Shown here: piece after piece, positions 21,401 through 32,800 of the stretch | How the letters are laid out: the number at the start of each line of letters is the position of its first letter | Numbering within the stretch: position 1 is the stretch's first letter | DNA from: Charina bottae | Lineage: Eukaryota > Chordata > Lepidosauria > Squamata > Charinaidae | DNA: 64,000 nt | Assembly: GCA_023362775.1 (NCBI GenBank) | Contig: JALMGJ010000002.1 | Location: forward strand, 59,436,414-59,500,413 | Direction: 5' to 3' | Notes under the pieces: model-generated | What the model saw: only the letters and a program-made list of their open reading frames with translations | Told to the model about the DNA's origin: nothing | Databases searched by the model: none | Made by a program: the position numbers and the translations under genes

Positions 21401-23890
21401 AATTAATCAGAAAGTTGGGATGAACTGTCATTAATATGGCTAGCATGCTATTTCCAAAGGCTTGGAGTTTGAAGAGGAATGATATTGGGGGTGGGGGTGG
21501 GGTGGAAAGGTAAGACAGAGTACACCTGAGTCACAAGGGAATGCAAACCATATTGAAGAGATGATGAGCTATTGATCTCCTGAGGGAATCTTCTGAAAAG
21601 TTCATCTGAAAATGCTTTAGAAAAATAGCTTGCCAAAAGTATCAGGCATCCTGAAACAAATTAAAACAGTTATTTCTTCGGTTTATTCTCTTCCATGTTG
21701 AAGGGTTGATTTTTTGTGATGGAAGAGCAGAGAAGTAACAACTGAAATGGCTTATTGACTGTCCTGACTGTACAGTATTGAGAAACTGGAAATACTTGAT
21801 AGGGCATCTGTTTTCAATACTTATTCTCCAGTTTCCATTATGTATGGGACACTGTCAAATTTGATAAAGGGCAGATTTTTATCCAAGGATTCAGATCCTT
21901 GAACATTCTTTACTCTCTCACTTATCAATAAATGGGGTTACACTGTGAAAAAGGAATGCAAACAGTTAATGTATCATCCAATAATTGTGAAAGTTCTTGA
22001 AGTGTTTCAAAAGCAGCAGGAACTTGGTAGCTTCAGATAAAGCAACATAGCTTTCCCACTGCACTCCAAGATGATGCTGTAGCTGTAGCAGTTCTTTTTT
22101 TCTCATGCTTTTATTTAATTTTTCCATCTATCCATTTTAATGTATCTCAAGAATTTTACCTGATTTTCTTTTATGCTTCTGCCTTTCTCACTTAGTAGAA
22201 ACTAGCTACCAAATATTCTAAGTATCTCTCTTAATTGCTTTGATGGGATTGGGGGAAAAAGTAAGCGTGCTCACTCAAATTCAGGACACCCAGGACCCAG
22301 CAAAATTTGAAAAAAAACCTGAGGATTAATAAGCTAATTCCATCTGTGGATACAATAGGTGGGGATGATTTATTTTTTTTACTATAAGCAATCACTGTGG
22401 TCCTCTTGACTTTACTGGAATTGGAACTGTTCTCATATCAGTTATTAACAAAATACACCTCCTCTCCTTCCTGAAAGAAGACTCACATTTAAATGCATAC
22501 CTGAATGCCCTGGAAAGTTTGAATCACAAGACTTCTCCAGCAATGTGCCTACAGTCTGAGTTACTGGCAAAACAATGCTCACTTGTGTCATCTATTCAAA
22601 TGTAATTGCTATTAAGAAAAGAAATTGATATGCTACATAGCTTTCTAAAATATCCCTGCCCCTGCAACTGAGCAGATCCCCTCTGACTCAGAGAGGGCCA
22701 ATCCAGTGTCTCCCAGAGAAGCTGAAATGCCTCCACCGGTCAGCAAACAGAATATCCCTATGCTGAGTGTAGCATCTGTGTATGTTCTCCAAGCAAATGA
22801 AATTTCCCTAGTTATCAAAAACAACAAAATTAGCACACAGAGATATACAGTACTTCCCATAAATCATTTACTTTCGCAGCCAATTCCTACATACCTCAAT
22901 TTTGCAAGTGGACTTAGAAACTGGCTTCCCAGCTCTTTTGGCAATTGTAGAATTGTGCTTAAATTTAAAACTTCAATCATCCTACCTATGGTATTTAAAA
23001 CAAAAAAAAACTACCTTAAACTCTCTTTGAAATCTATCCCAGATGCATTTTTGCACCATTGCTACCCCACTTTGACTGCAGGCATAGTGCCAACACATGC
23101 AACCGTAAAACAACCTTGAACAACCACAAAGAAGTTCCAATCAGTGAACTCTTAATTCTCTTAGCTCCAACAAACTTAATAGAAGAAACCCTGAAGATGG
23201 ATGTTTTCTTTCAGTCATCAGGGAAAGAAGGCTAATATTTTGAAAAAAAATGTGATTTAAAAGAAGCTCTCTACATAATACTAATTTGAATAAATTAACT
23301 CCAGCATCCAGTGTCAGACCCAAAAGAACAGGAAAGTCATTTTCTCGGTATCTAGTTGTAAAGATATTGGCAAACAGCTTACACCAACTGCATCTTAATT
23401 TTTCTGCACACCCCCTGCAACTTCACCCAGTAAGGAAGCAGAATCTCTCCTGTCCCCTGCATACCCCCATCAAAGTTGAAAGCTACAGGTCTTGTTGACA
23501 TAAACACTGAGGCCAACTCTGCAAAAATCAGACATTGCTCATTCCAATGATTCCTTTATTCTCCATTGATCATACCCCACATAATTCAAATATGTGAGCT
23601 CTTGAGATCAATTCAGCTTCACACACACTGGCCTGCGCTTTAGTCAAGGAACTCACCTCCACTATGGGTCAACTGCTGCAAAATGGCATTTGTCCACACA
23701 GCATGCCATATGGTGGCTTTCATGGAATACTGCTAGTTGGCATGCTAAATGCGAAGATCCAGCTTTCATTGCTTCTATGAGGTAATATGAAATCCCTTGT
23801 CTGCTGTGAACTTGGGAATGAGAACCTATAGAACTAAAAAAATTAGCAACACCTTGTTAGCAACACCTAGTTTAAAGAGTGTCTGTACCC
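18465..23890. other. unassigned region, about 5.4 kb
   Basis: No open frame longer than about 140 codons and no recognised transposon ends. Short direct repeats of ACATATGAGATTTTATTT-like units lie at 20615-20700. This may be old unique DNA. Frames such as 22706-23119 have no recognisable domain. Confidence 0.55.
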
Positions 23891-23902
23891 ATGGGGATAT
23901 TA

Positions 23903-24232
23903 GGTAAAGGTAAAGGTTCCCCCACACAGTCGTGTCCGACTCTAGGGGCCGGTGCTCATCTCCATTTGTTAGCCGAAGAGCCAGCGTTTTCCGAAGACAC
24001 TTCCATGGTCATGTGGCCGGCATGACATGCATGGGACGCTGTTACCATCCCACCAAAGTGGTACCTATTCATCTACTTGCATTTGCATGGTTTTGAATTG
24101 CTAGGTTGGCAAGAGCTGGGGCTGGTGCGGGAGCTCACTCTGTCACGCGGGACTAGGGATCCGAACTTGCGATCTTGTGATCTTCCGATCGACAAGCCTG
24201 GCGTCTTAACCGCTGAGCCATCGCGCCCCCTT
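23903..24232 (-). mobile_element. Sauria-type tRNA-derived SINE
   Basis: Flanked by a perfect 12-bp duplication, ATGGGGATATTA (23891-23902 and 24233-24244). On the minus strand it begins GGGGGCGCGATGGCTCAGC (A-box) with a B-box-like GGTTCG at about 30 bp beyond, and contains CCAGCTCTTGCCAACCTAGC and AAATGCAAGTAGATGAATAG. It ends with the RTE/BovB-like CTAGAGTCGGACACGACTG and AACCTTTACCTTTACC. There is no L2 tail, unlike the copy at 10500. Confidence 0.92.
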
Positions 24233-24439
24233 ATGGGGATATTAGCACTTCTAAATTCTGTGTAACTGTTTCCTCCTGTGTAACTGTTTTGATTCACTAA
24301 CAGTGGCCACTGAGTTGAAAAGTACACAAATTTGCTATTAATTAGCATAATCCCCTGCCCCCAAGTAGGCTTATCTCACAAACCAGCAGCATCTGGGACT
24401 GTTTTGAAGACTGGCTGCTTGAACTGACAGCCAGTTCTC

Positions 24440-26080
24440 CAATTAGAGAGGGTTCTAGTGGGAGATTTTAATACAAGGATGGGTTCTGAGGATGAAACCC
24501 TCTTCTAACACTTCATGTTTCATACCTATCCACAATGGTATGACCTTCTTATCTGGCCTTCATTGTTTCAAGGACAAGGGCATTAATACAGGGAAAACAT
24601 TTGGCATTGGAAATTTGGTTTCTTAATACTAAATGGCATAATCACAGGAGACTTGGAGGGAGCTACCTGTTCTACAGACTTTTGTGTCACCTCCCTTGAC
24701 CACCCACCTTTACTGGGATCATTTTCATTCACTTTGAAAGGTGTCACCCTGACTCAGGATGCCTCAGAAAATGCTGTGTGCAAGAAATATCTTTGTATTA
24801 AGTGGTCAAACAAGCTAGCATTTGCAGTCAATTCTTAAAGACTCCTAAAGTTCCATTGTTAGAAAAGTCCATGGGAGATTCCAAAATGATCCATTCTGAC
24901 TTAGATATTTTCCAGAATATGAACAGATCAATGCAAAAATGTACAAAGCCCAACTTTATTCCGGTTTAGAATGTGCATAACACCTTTTCTAAATCACATT
25001 GATAAAAAAGTATTCACACTAAGACCCTAGTGATTACCACATATAAAGCTGTCAGGGACAGCAATGATTCACATACTCAGGAAACCTTTTACTCCCTAAA
25101 AAAATGAGTAAAGAGAATGAAGAAGTGGGTAGCCCACTATCCAATTGGGACAGACTATCCAATCAGTTCAAGCTCAAAATAATACCATGTTCCGGTGCCA
25201 CGTCTCCCCTGCAGCAACAAGACCCAAATCAGGATGGACAACTTAATATCCCAGGAAACCTGAGATGCCCACTCTGTTTCAAACAAGAGTCAGGGATTCA
25301 GACATATACCCCACCATTTCAAATCCTTTACCTTATTGGGCCCCAGTTTCAAAGTCAGAAATATTCAGCTTAACCACTCAGCTGAAAAATGGCAAAACCT
25401 CCAGAGAGGTCTGATTTTTCTAGAGTGGCTAAAACTACATCCCAAATGATGGGCCTGTCTTGCCCCCCACCCCCAAGAATGGAGCAACTCTGTAGTAGTT
25501 CTAAACTATTAAAAAGGCAACAAGACCAACACAGCTAATTACCTTCCAATCATCCTCCTATGCATAATTAGAAAATTATATGTGAAATGTCCCTACTAGA
25601 AACTAGATGACTAGGTGAACAAAGAAAGAATGTGGAAAAAGCTGGCTTTACATTAGCCGTTTAATAGCAGATAAATGTATCACCTTGTATCATAAATGTA
25701 TCACCTTGTATCATCTGTCTGCAAAATATGCCAGTCTACCAAGAACAGTGGAGGACTCACTCTGCCTATTCAAACTCCAAATCAATCAGTGATATATCCT
25801 GCCCCCTTCCTTACTTCTTTAATTTTTATTTTAGTGATGTTGTACTGGCCCTTACAAGACCTGACAGAATGCTCATGATGAAGATGTCCACATGTTCATC
25901 TGACTAATAGAAGAAGGCCATGAAGATGCAGACTGCCTTTGGGACATCTGCTAAAGACTGACTGGAGAGAATTTGGTATCAAAATGCCACCAGTCCGCTG
26001 TGAGAAGGAACAAGGGAGAAGCTTATACTCCAATTTGGCCCTAGAAGAGCTCCCACTACCACAACCATGCACACACACAT
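24440..26080 (+). mobile_element. very old non-LTR retrotransposon remnant
   Basis: At 24451-24504 the frame reads VLVGDFNTRMGSEDETLF, which carries the GDFN motif of APE-type endonucleases. Further on, FGFLILNGIITGDLEGATC and SLDHPPLL fit the end of the same domain (SDH position). Later frames contain NLRCPLCFKQES and short strings reminiscent of RT, such as NDVVLALTR. Stops and frameshifts interrupt it every 50-90 codons. I cannot assign a clade, and the 3' boundary is a guess. Confidence 0.45.
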
Positions 26081-26085
26081 TAATA

Positions 26086-26895
26086 AATTCAATTCAATTC
26101 ATAGATAAGATTAAGTAGAATTTTTAATGCTTGCTAAATAACAGCTAATCTAAAACAGAATGAAAGATTCAGCTCTCCTTGACCCTTAACCATTGTTTAA
26201 TATTAAATCCAAAAAGAGTTAGGTATAGATCATTGAGTCACATAGTCATTGCACAGGTATAAAGAAGTCAAGAATTTTCTAAAGAGTTTACACAGAAGAC
26301 AAGTCAGACTGTTATACAGAATATATAATGTAGTTTCCTCGTGTTATTTTCTCAGATTTTTGGACTGCATACACCTTGTTAAGAGACAAGCAAATAGATT
26401 CCAGCACAAATGGTACCGTCAGATGAAATTTGTAATGAAATTGCACTACTTCATTCAAGACTTCAATAGAAGATTGTAAGTGGCTTAAGTCCTGTCTGAG
26501 TAACTGCAAAGTAAGTAGCAAATTAGACAAAATTAGTGTTTTCTTTTTGAAGTTCACTCTGGTACATACCAGAGTGAAGGTATTGCATTTGGACCTCTGA
26601 CATTCTATTAATAGGGATCAACCACTGTTTCATGACCAGATGTCCTAAATATTTGGGGGGGGGGGTGCCAAGGGCCAAAATGATGCAAAGTGTATGGGTC
26701 TATATCATAAACACAGGGAAGACTGACATTTTCCATGTTTTCTATTGTTGTTGTTGTTGGTACTATTATTTGCAGTTGTGTACATGTTCCACCTTTAAAG
26801 CCTGGGAAATTGTGCTTCCACATTTCAGTAGACTTCAGAATTGGAAAGAGTTTTGTAGATTACAGAAGCCCCTGGTGCCTCACTCCATAAAGATT
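26086..26895. other. unassigned sequence
   Basis: It is AT-rich, with a G-run at 26656-26667 and a short GTT repeat near 26743-26758. I see no gene. Confidence 0.5.
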
Positions 26896-26903
26896 CATTA
26901 AGA

Positions 26904-27174
26904 CAGAGCTTTCCAAACTGTGTGTCACGACACAAAAGTGTGTCGCCACACACAGTCTGGTGTGTCGCCACACAACCCGGAAGCGCTGATCATCATCAGC
27001 GCTTCCGGGTTTTCCCACAGCGACACACCAACAGCGGCGCGCAAAAACCTGAAAGCGGCAGCAGCGCTTCCGGGTTTTTGTGCACTGCCGCAATGGCGGC
27101 ACTTCTGGGTTTTCCCGTGGCGACACACCAACGGCGGTTGGTGTGTCGCCGTGGGAAAACTTTGGAAAGCCCTG
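26904..27174. mobile_element. non-autonomous hAT element, family A copy 3
   Basis: Perfect 8-bp duplication CATTAAGA (26896-26903 and 27175-27182). The left end is CAGAGCTTTCCAAACTGTG and the right end is CTTTGGAAAGCCCTG. The interior carries several copies of GGTGTGTCGC and GCGCTTCCGGGTTTT in both orientations, as in the other family A copies. Confidence 0.93.
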
Positions 27175-27392
27175 CATTAAGATATTAACAACTTGGGAGT
27201 ATTCACAGGAATAGTAGTCCAACCACTACCCATGTTACTTAAAGAACATTAACCTTCTGCAGCTATCCATGCATTCAGCTTTGATGTCTGCAAGAGGAAC
27301 ATTTTCATGTGTACAACTGGTATGCTGGCTTCCGTACAGGCAAGAATCCTCATATTGTAAGAACCCAGCTTATGGGGAAGATAAGATGCATA

Positions 27393-27910
27393 TGGAGAGC
27401 AAGGTTGGTGTAGCGCATAGCTTTCCAAACTGTGTGTCGTGACACTTTAGTGTGTCGCAACACACAGTTTAGTGTGTCGTGAAGCGGTGGTGTGGGGGGG
27501 TGTGCGGCAGCAGCGGCGCACCATCAGCACTTCCATGTTTTAGTGAGGCCGGCGCTGCTACCGCCACCGCCGTGCACGCCGCCACCAGTGCGCCCCCACA
27601 CCACAGCCGTGCACGCGCGTGCTGCCACGCGTGCTGCCGTGCCACCGGCGCCGTTGGTGTGTTGCCAACAGCGGCAGTTTGGAAAGCACTGGTGTAGTGA
27701 TTAAGGCATTAGGCTAGAAACCTGGAGACTGTGAGTTCTAGTCCTGCCTTAGGCATGAAAACAGCTGGGTGACCTTGGGCCATTCCCTCTCTCTCAGCCC
27801 CAGGAAGGAGGCAGTGGCAAACCACATCCAAAATCTTGCCAAGAAAACTACAGGGACTTGTCCAGGCAGTTGCCAGGAGTGAAGGCTGACTTGGAGGCAC
27901 CAAAAAAAAA
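27393..27910 (+). mobile_element. tRNA-derived SINE interrupted by a hAT MITE
   Basis: The head AGGTTGGTGTAG is at 27400-27411, and the sequence resumes after the MITE at 27692 with GTGTAGTGATTAAGGC (A-box), AGTTCTAGTCCTGCC (B-box) and the body GGGTGACCTTGGGCC...GGCAAACCAC...CCAGGAGTGAAGGCTGACT, with an A-rich tail. A 7-bp ATGCATA occurs at both ends (27386-27392 and 27911-27917) and may be the duplication. Other copies of this SINE lie at 36641, 54257 and 59440. Confidence 0.85.
27416..27691. mobile_element. non-autonomous hAT element, family A copy 4, nested in a SINE
   Basis: Flanking 8-mers GTGTAGCG and GTGTAGTG (7 of 8 identical) belong to the SINE head, so the hAT inserted within the pol III promoter region. 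The ends are CATAGCTTTCCAAACTGTG and GTTTGGAAAGCACTG. The GC-rich interior has CCGCC/GTGC repeats and no transposase. Confidence 0.88.
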
Positions 27911-27917
27911 ATGCATA

Positions 27918-28388
27918 CATGCATACACACATGCAACAGCTTTGTTCAAGCAGACACCCATATCAAAGACCTGAATATGAACATTCTACCACACATTTCA
28001 TAGCTGCTTTCTGTCAAGAAAAAAAAATCATGAAAGCATAGACACTCTTTGCCCTTCCCTGAACTTCCTTCTTACTATAGTTAGTTGTTTCATAGCAACC
28101 AGAAAACTATACTTTCGATTCCCCCTCTTCTTTTTGTCTAAATTGCACTCATCCACAAATTGGACTTTAGTTTTTATTTTGAAAAGTGACAATTTTGAGA
28201 CAAATGGAGTTTACCATTTCTTTCACACAATTGCTGTCAGATCCTGACAGGAGTTAGAAGCAGCTGGGCAATAGGTTTGAAAAGATTTCACAAAGGAAGA
28301 AAAAGAGTAAGAGGATGGATTTGACAATATCATACCATGGGGTACAGGGAAATACACAACACAGGAGAAGGGGAAGAACAACTTAGTG

Positions 28389-28389
<1 letters not shown>
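27918..28389. other. unassigned sequence
   Basis: Nothing recognisable is visible between the SINE and the GAT repeat. Confidence 0.5.

Positions 28390-28425
<36 letters not shown>
28390..28425. repeat. (GAT)12 microsatellite
   Basis: It is an uninterrupted trinucleotide array. The minus-strand poly-His frame through it is an artefact. Confidence 0.95.
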
Positions 28426-29177
28426 ACAACTTTATTAAAAATCAGATAATAAACTATATAAATTAAACTCGATGCTGATGGACCTTTTTTGCACTCTTTC
28501 ATCTTGGCCTGGTAGAAAATGCATTGAGTGTTCTGCTTATCCTCAGCCCTAAGTTAAAGAATATGGAAGTAAATACCAGCTTATTGGATAGAGTATTTTT
28601 ACATACTGCTATATTTGGGGAGGGTCTGTGTCAGTGCTATGAATGCATGTGTGAGCCTATACGTACATACATACATACATTGTATGTGTGTGTGTGTGTT
28701 TTCAAGAGTGGAACAAGTTCAAGAGTGGAACTACCATCAGCCACCTCCTCTACATGGATGACATCAAGCTGTATGCTAAGAGTGAATGAGACATCAACTC
28801 TCTGATCCACCTGACACGGATCTACAGTGAGGTCATTGGGATATCAATCGGATATCATTGGGATATCATTCGGACTACAGAAGTGTGGCTGTATGGTAGT
28901 AAAAAAAGGAAGGTAGTCAGGACTGATGGAGTGGAACTACCAGTGGGCCACCTAGCAGACATATAGAGCAGCTACAAATACCTTGGTGTATCCCATAGTC
29001 ACATGGGAACCACAATTAGGAGGCAAGGAAGACAGCAACATCCAAGTACCAGCAAAGGATAAGACAGGTCTTGAACAACCAGCTCAATGGGAATAACAAG
29101 ATCCACGCCATCAACGTACGTACACCCTGCCAGTCATCAGATACCCTGCTGGTATAGTGAGCTGGCCAAAGGAGGAC

Positions 29178-29267
29178 ATTTATTTATTTTATTTATTAAT
29201 CAAAGTTATACACCACCCACCTCACTATATACTGTAAGTGACCCTGGGTGGCTTACAGATAAAAAGA
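29178..29267 (-). mobile_element. L2 3'-end tip inserted in the R4-like element
   Basis: A (TTTA)n stretch followed by GTGACCCTGGGTGGCTTACAG, the reverse complement of the L2 3' end seen elsewhere here. GACAT occurs on both sides (29173-29177 and 29268-29272) as a short duplication, and the R4 frame (WPKED / MEAADVKTQKLL) resumes exactly after it. Confidence 0.75.
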
Positions 29268-29432
29268 CATGGAGGCTGCTGATGTGAAGACCCAGAAGCT
29301 GCTCACAATGTACAGAGGTTTCCACCCCAAGACCAACAAACAGAGATTGTACACCTGCTTAAAAGAGGATGGGCAGGGTCTGGTGAGTGTCAATGCCACT
29401 GTCCTGGACGAAATCCAGAGCATCCAGGAGTA

Positions 29433-29834
29433 CAGGTAGTCCTTGCTTATCTACCACAATTGGGACTGGAATTTCAGTCTCTAAGTGATGTGGTTGTTAA
29501 GTGAGGTATCATGAGACCAGACCCAATTTTATGACAATTTTTACTGCGGTCATTAAGCAAATCACCATGGCCATTAAGCAAATTGTGACAGACGTTAAAT
29601 GAATCAACAGTTCCCTATTGATTTGGCTTGTCTGAAGCCAGCTGGGAAGGTCACATGACCAAAGGACACTGCAACTGGTCATAAATGTGAGCTGGTTGCC
29701 AAGCGCCCAAATAGCAATCACGTGACCATGGGGGTGGTGCCACAGTTGTAACTTCAAGGATGTAAGTAACTTTTTAGCCCCGTCGTATCTCCAAACTGTT
29801 GTTAAACAAATGGTCGTTAAGTGAGGACTACCTG
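29433..29834. mobile_element. mariner-like MITE with TA target duplication
   Basis: The ends are inverted repeats, CAGGTAGTCCTTGCTTA on the left and TTAAGTGAGGACTACCTG on the right, each flanked by TA. The surrounding R4-like coding sequence reads straight through if the element and one TA are left out (IQEY / ISKMAP), so the insertion site is certain. The interior repeats motifs such as GTTAAGTGA and CATTAAGCAAAT, and no transposase is present. The TA duplication points to the Tc1/mariner superfamily. Confidence 0.9.
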
Positions 29835-30613
29835 TACATCAGTAAGATGGCACCCAAGGATGAGCTGCTGAGAGAATGCCTAAGGCAGCAGCAGACATGG
29901 AAGGAAGATCAAGCAGAGGAAGTGCCATGGCAAGACAAGTCCCTGCATGGGATGTACCATTGACAGATAGCTGAGGTGGCTGACCTTGGGAAATCCTACC
30001 AGTGGCTAGAAAGGGCTGGACTAAAAGATAGCACTGAGGCACTGATTATTGCAGCACAAGAACAGGTACCAAGCACCAGATCCATAGGAGCAGGGGTCTA
30101 CCACACTAGACAGGACCCAAGCTGCAGACTGTGCAGAGAGTCCTTGGAGACAGGGCATGTTGTAAGATGCAGGCAGGAACAGCATACACTGAACAGCACA
30201 ACCAAGTTGCTGGCATTGAGTACAGAAACATCTGCACAGTGTATGGGCTAGACCCTCCCAAGTCCAGATGGGAGATTCCACAGAAGGTTGTGGAGAATGA
30301 CAGGGCTAAGATCCTGTGGGATTTCCAGATCCAGACAGACAGGCAGGTACTGGCCAATCAACCAGACATCGTGGTAGCAGTGGTGATAAATGTAGTGGTG
30401 CCAAGTGACAGCAACATCAGGAAGGAGTATGAGAAGCTGGAGAAGTACCAGGGCTCCGACAGATCCCAGGAACAACATGAGAGCTCTCTGTCCAGAAGAG
30501 TGCAGTGTTAGGAATAGCTAAGATACTGCACAGAACCCTTAAATCCCCAGGCTCTGGTAGAGGACCCAAGGTTGAGGAAGACATATACCACCATAGGGTG
30601 AGAAGGGATTTTT

Positions 30614-30643
30614 TGTATGTATGTACGGTATGTATGTATGTAT
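30614..30643. repeat. (GTAT)n tract at the end of the R4-like element
   Basis: It is an interrupted GTAT array directly after the last recognisable part of the element, so it is probably the element's own tail. Confidence 0.8.
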
Positions 30644-32630
30644 CTACGGTGTGTGTTTTGAATTCATGTGAAAATTGTGTTTGTGTTGTAAAGAGGCAGA
30701 GAGTATGCTGTGTGTGTGGCCTGCAACCTCTCTCAATGTGTTCATGGATTCCTACTTGTAATCCAGCATTTCCTGCTCTTTATTATTCTGTTCTTGAATC
30801 GGTCATCTTCTCCTGCCTTTCTGTAGAAATGTTATTCTGGAAGCATGACAAAATTACTGTGCATTCCTAAACTGCTCATTACACTAGTACTGTGTCTTGT
30901 TTTTTCTTCCTCTCGTTTATCCTACTTAACTTTTCCAGGAACTAAATTATTCACTTTAACCTCTTAGTAATCTTCCTTCATCTCACTCCCATAATGCATT
31001 CTTTCAGAGTTTTCATAGAAACTCTTAGTGTTTTGTACTTGATAGTTTTTTTTTTACCAGAATCTAGTATTCATTTAACTTTGGCTATTATGTACAAGTA
31101 TCTTGAATTGAGGAAGTTAGTTGAATTGTGCCTATAGTTGCCTTACTTTGTGTCATTAAAAGAAACTGTTGTGACTGCTATTACTTTTATAACTATTAGA
31201 AACAATTGTTATATGCATCTAGAGCACATATCTCTTTCACAAAATCAAAAATGGATTGTGCTGTGCTTAGCATACATTATGAAATATCATTGAAAGTGAC
31301 TGTAATAATAAGAGCAATAATAAACTGCATTATATTTAGTACTATCTGTCCATAAATACCAAATTGCTTTTTAAATATTAACTAAGGCTCAGTACACCCC
31401 TGTGGAGTAGGTAATTATCACTGCTATAACCGTTTTGCATATGAGATACAAAGAGATTAATGACCCTGTATGTTACCAATAGGAAATGAAGCACACTGTT
31501 TATGTAAGGAGGTTCAAATTTTCTTTTTAATGAGATTGTTATGAAGGCCTCTGAATATTTCAAGTTGTGAATCTGTCCTCCCCCCCCCTTTTTTTTTTTT
31601 TTTTGAATTGGTAATTATGAGAGATGGGTTTGTGAGCTAGCGAATCCTTGTAGGTAATCATAAGCAAAGGAATTTAGGTAAATATTTAGAAGTTCCCTAA
31701 GGCTTTTTTATCAGAATAGCAGATACTGTTAAAATCTTTTAACCACTGTTGCTATACCTGTAGTATGAATGGTTTAGTTGTGACATTATACTGAAACACA
31801 CAAACAAATTGTAGAGTCCAGCTTAGTAACACTTCATTATTCCCAGTTTATTGAATTTCACTTTTATTTTATTCAGTCAGCTCACCACAATGTTAACTGA
31901 AGTCTAACATATTTTTTCATTTAACCCAAGAGACTTCAGTGTCATTGGTATAAGTTGTATAAATAAATACATACATAAAAATGACTGAGGTTTATTGTTT
32001 TTCTGAATTCTAGCCAAAGAGTAGTAAGGTAAAGTTATATAGTTTGTTGTAGATAGCTGCAATATTGCTCATTTTAGGTAATCTCATCTTTGTCAAAGTT
32101 ACACTTAGAATGTTTCTGACTCAGGTCTTCCACAGATGTTTCTTTGTGTGGTCTATTAAGTGACAACAGATCAACTAATGTGTGTCAAGGATTCTTACCA
32201 TGCTCTATACCACTGAATGATGTATTACAACTTTTTCTATACATATATGAATGTTTATAAAAGGAATAAAATAACATTAATATTAGGGGGGGAAAGGATG
32301 AATAGTCACTGAGAAGAAAAGTTTGATTATCAGTGGTCATCTCTCTGCTATTTGATTCCAGTTCCTGGGAAACCTGAGTAGAACACAGCATCAAAGTAGA
32401 TGATCCTTTGTCCTGATCTAACATGGCTAGGCCTATATTTCTCTAGGGATATATATCTGAAATCTGGATAAAAGCCATTGTTTATTTGTGACACATGTAG
32501 AAAAGGGTCAGGGCTTTGATCACACAGTTGAGGCTGCCATCTTGACTATTTTTACCTCCCCTGCAGACACACCTGATTGGATTCTTCCATGTAGAACATT
32601 TTTTTAAACTACTAAATTGTTTTTTTATAT
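30644..32630. other. unassigned AT-rich sequence
   Basis: No supported gene. There is a C/T-rich run at 31580-31605. Confidence 0.5.
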
Positions 32631-32800
32631 ATAAGAATTTTATTGAGTTTAAGCAAAGATAAAAACTACAAAAAAGAAAAAAACTACAAAAAGAAAAAGA
32701 AAAAAAGGAGTGAGAAAACAGAAAAACAAAATATTTTTAGAGATTATATAACAAGATGACTTCCGACTTTCAACAAGAATATACCACAATTTCCATAATT

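Larger units (their letters stand above)
28700..30613 (+). mobile_element. R4/Dong-like non-LTR retrotransposon with restriction-like endonuclease, degenerate
   Basis: In order on the plus strand: RT motif C SHLLYMDDIKLYAKSE (about 28737-28785), YKYLGV, LVSVNATVLDE, then KSYQWLERAGLKDSTEALI, VYHTRQDPSCRLC (first half of the CCHC zinc motif), EYRNICTVYGL, and VENDRAKILWDFQIQTDRQVL then QPDIVV and VPSDSNIRKEYEKLEKYQG. PDIVV followed by a V-V-PSD segment is the catalytic region of the restriction-like endonuclease in the R2/R4/NeSL/Rex6 group; the K-x-AVVIDV part is damaged. Many stops and frameshifts. The RT 5' to motif C is absent. It ends at a (GTAT)n tract, and two later insertions lie inside it. 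Confidence 0.85.

Noticed and set aside
25104..25373. Frame with NLRCPLCFKQES as a possible host zinc-finger gene
   Set aside because: It sits within the decayed LINE region, lacks the second half of a zinc motif, and is surrounded by stops.
28223..28429. Minus-strand frame with a poly-histidine start
   Set aside because: It is produced by the (GAT)12 microsatellite and has no other support.
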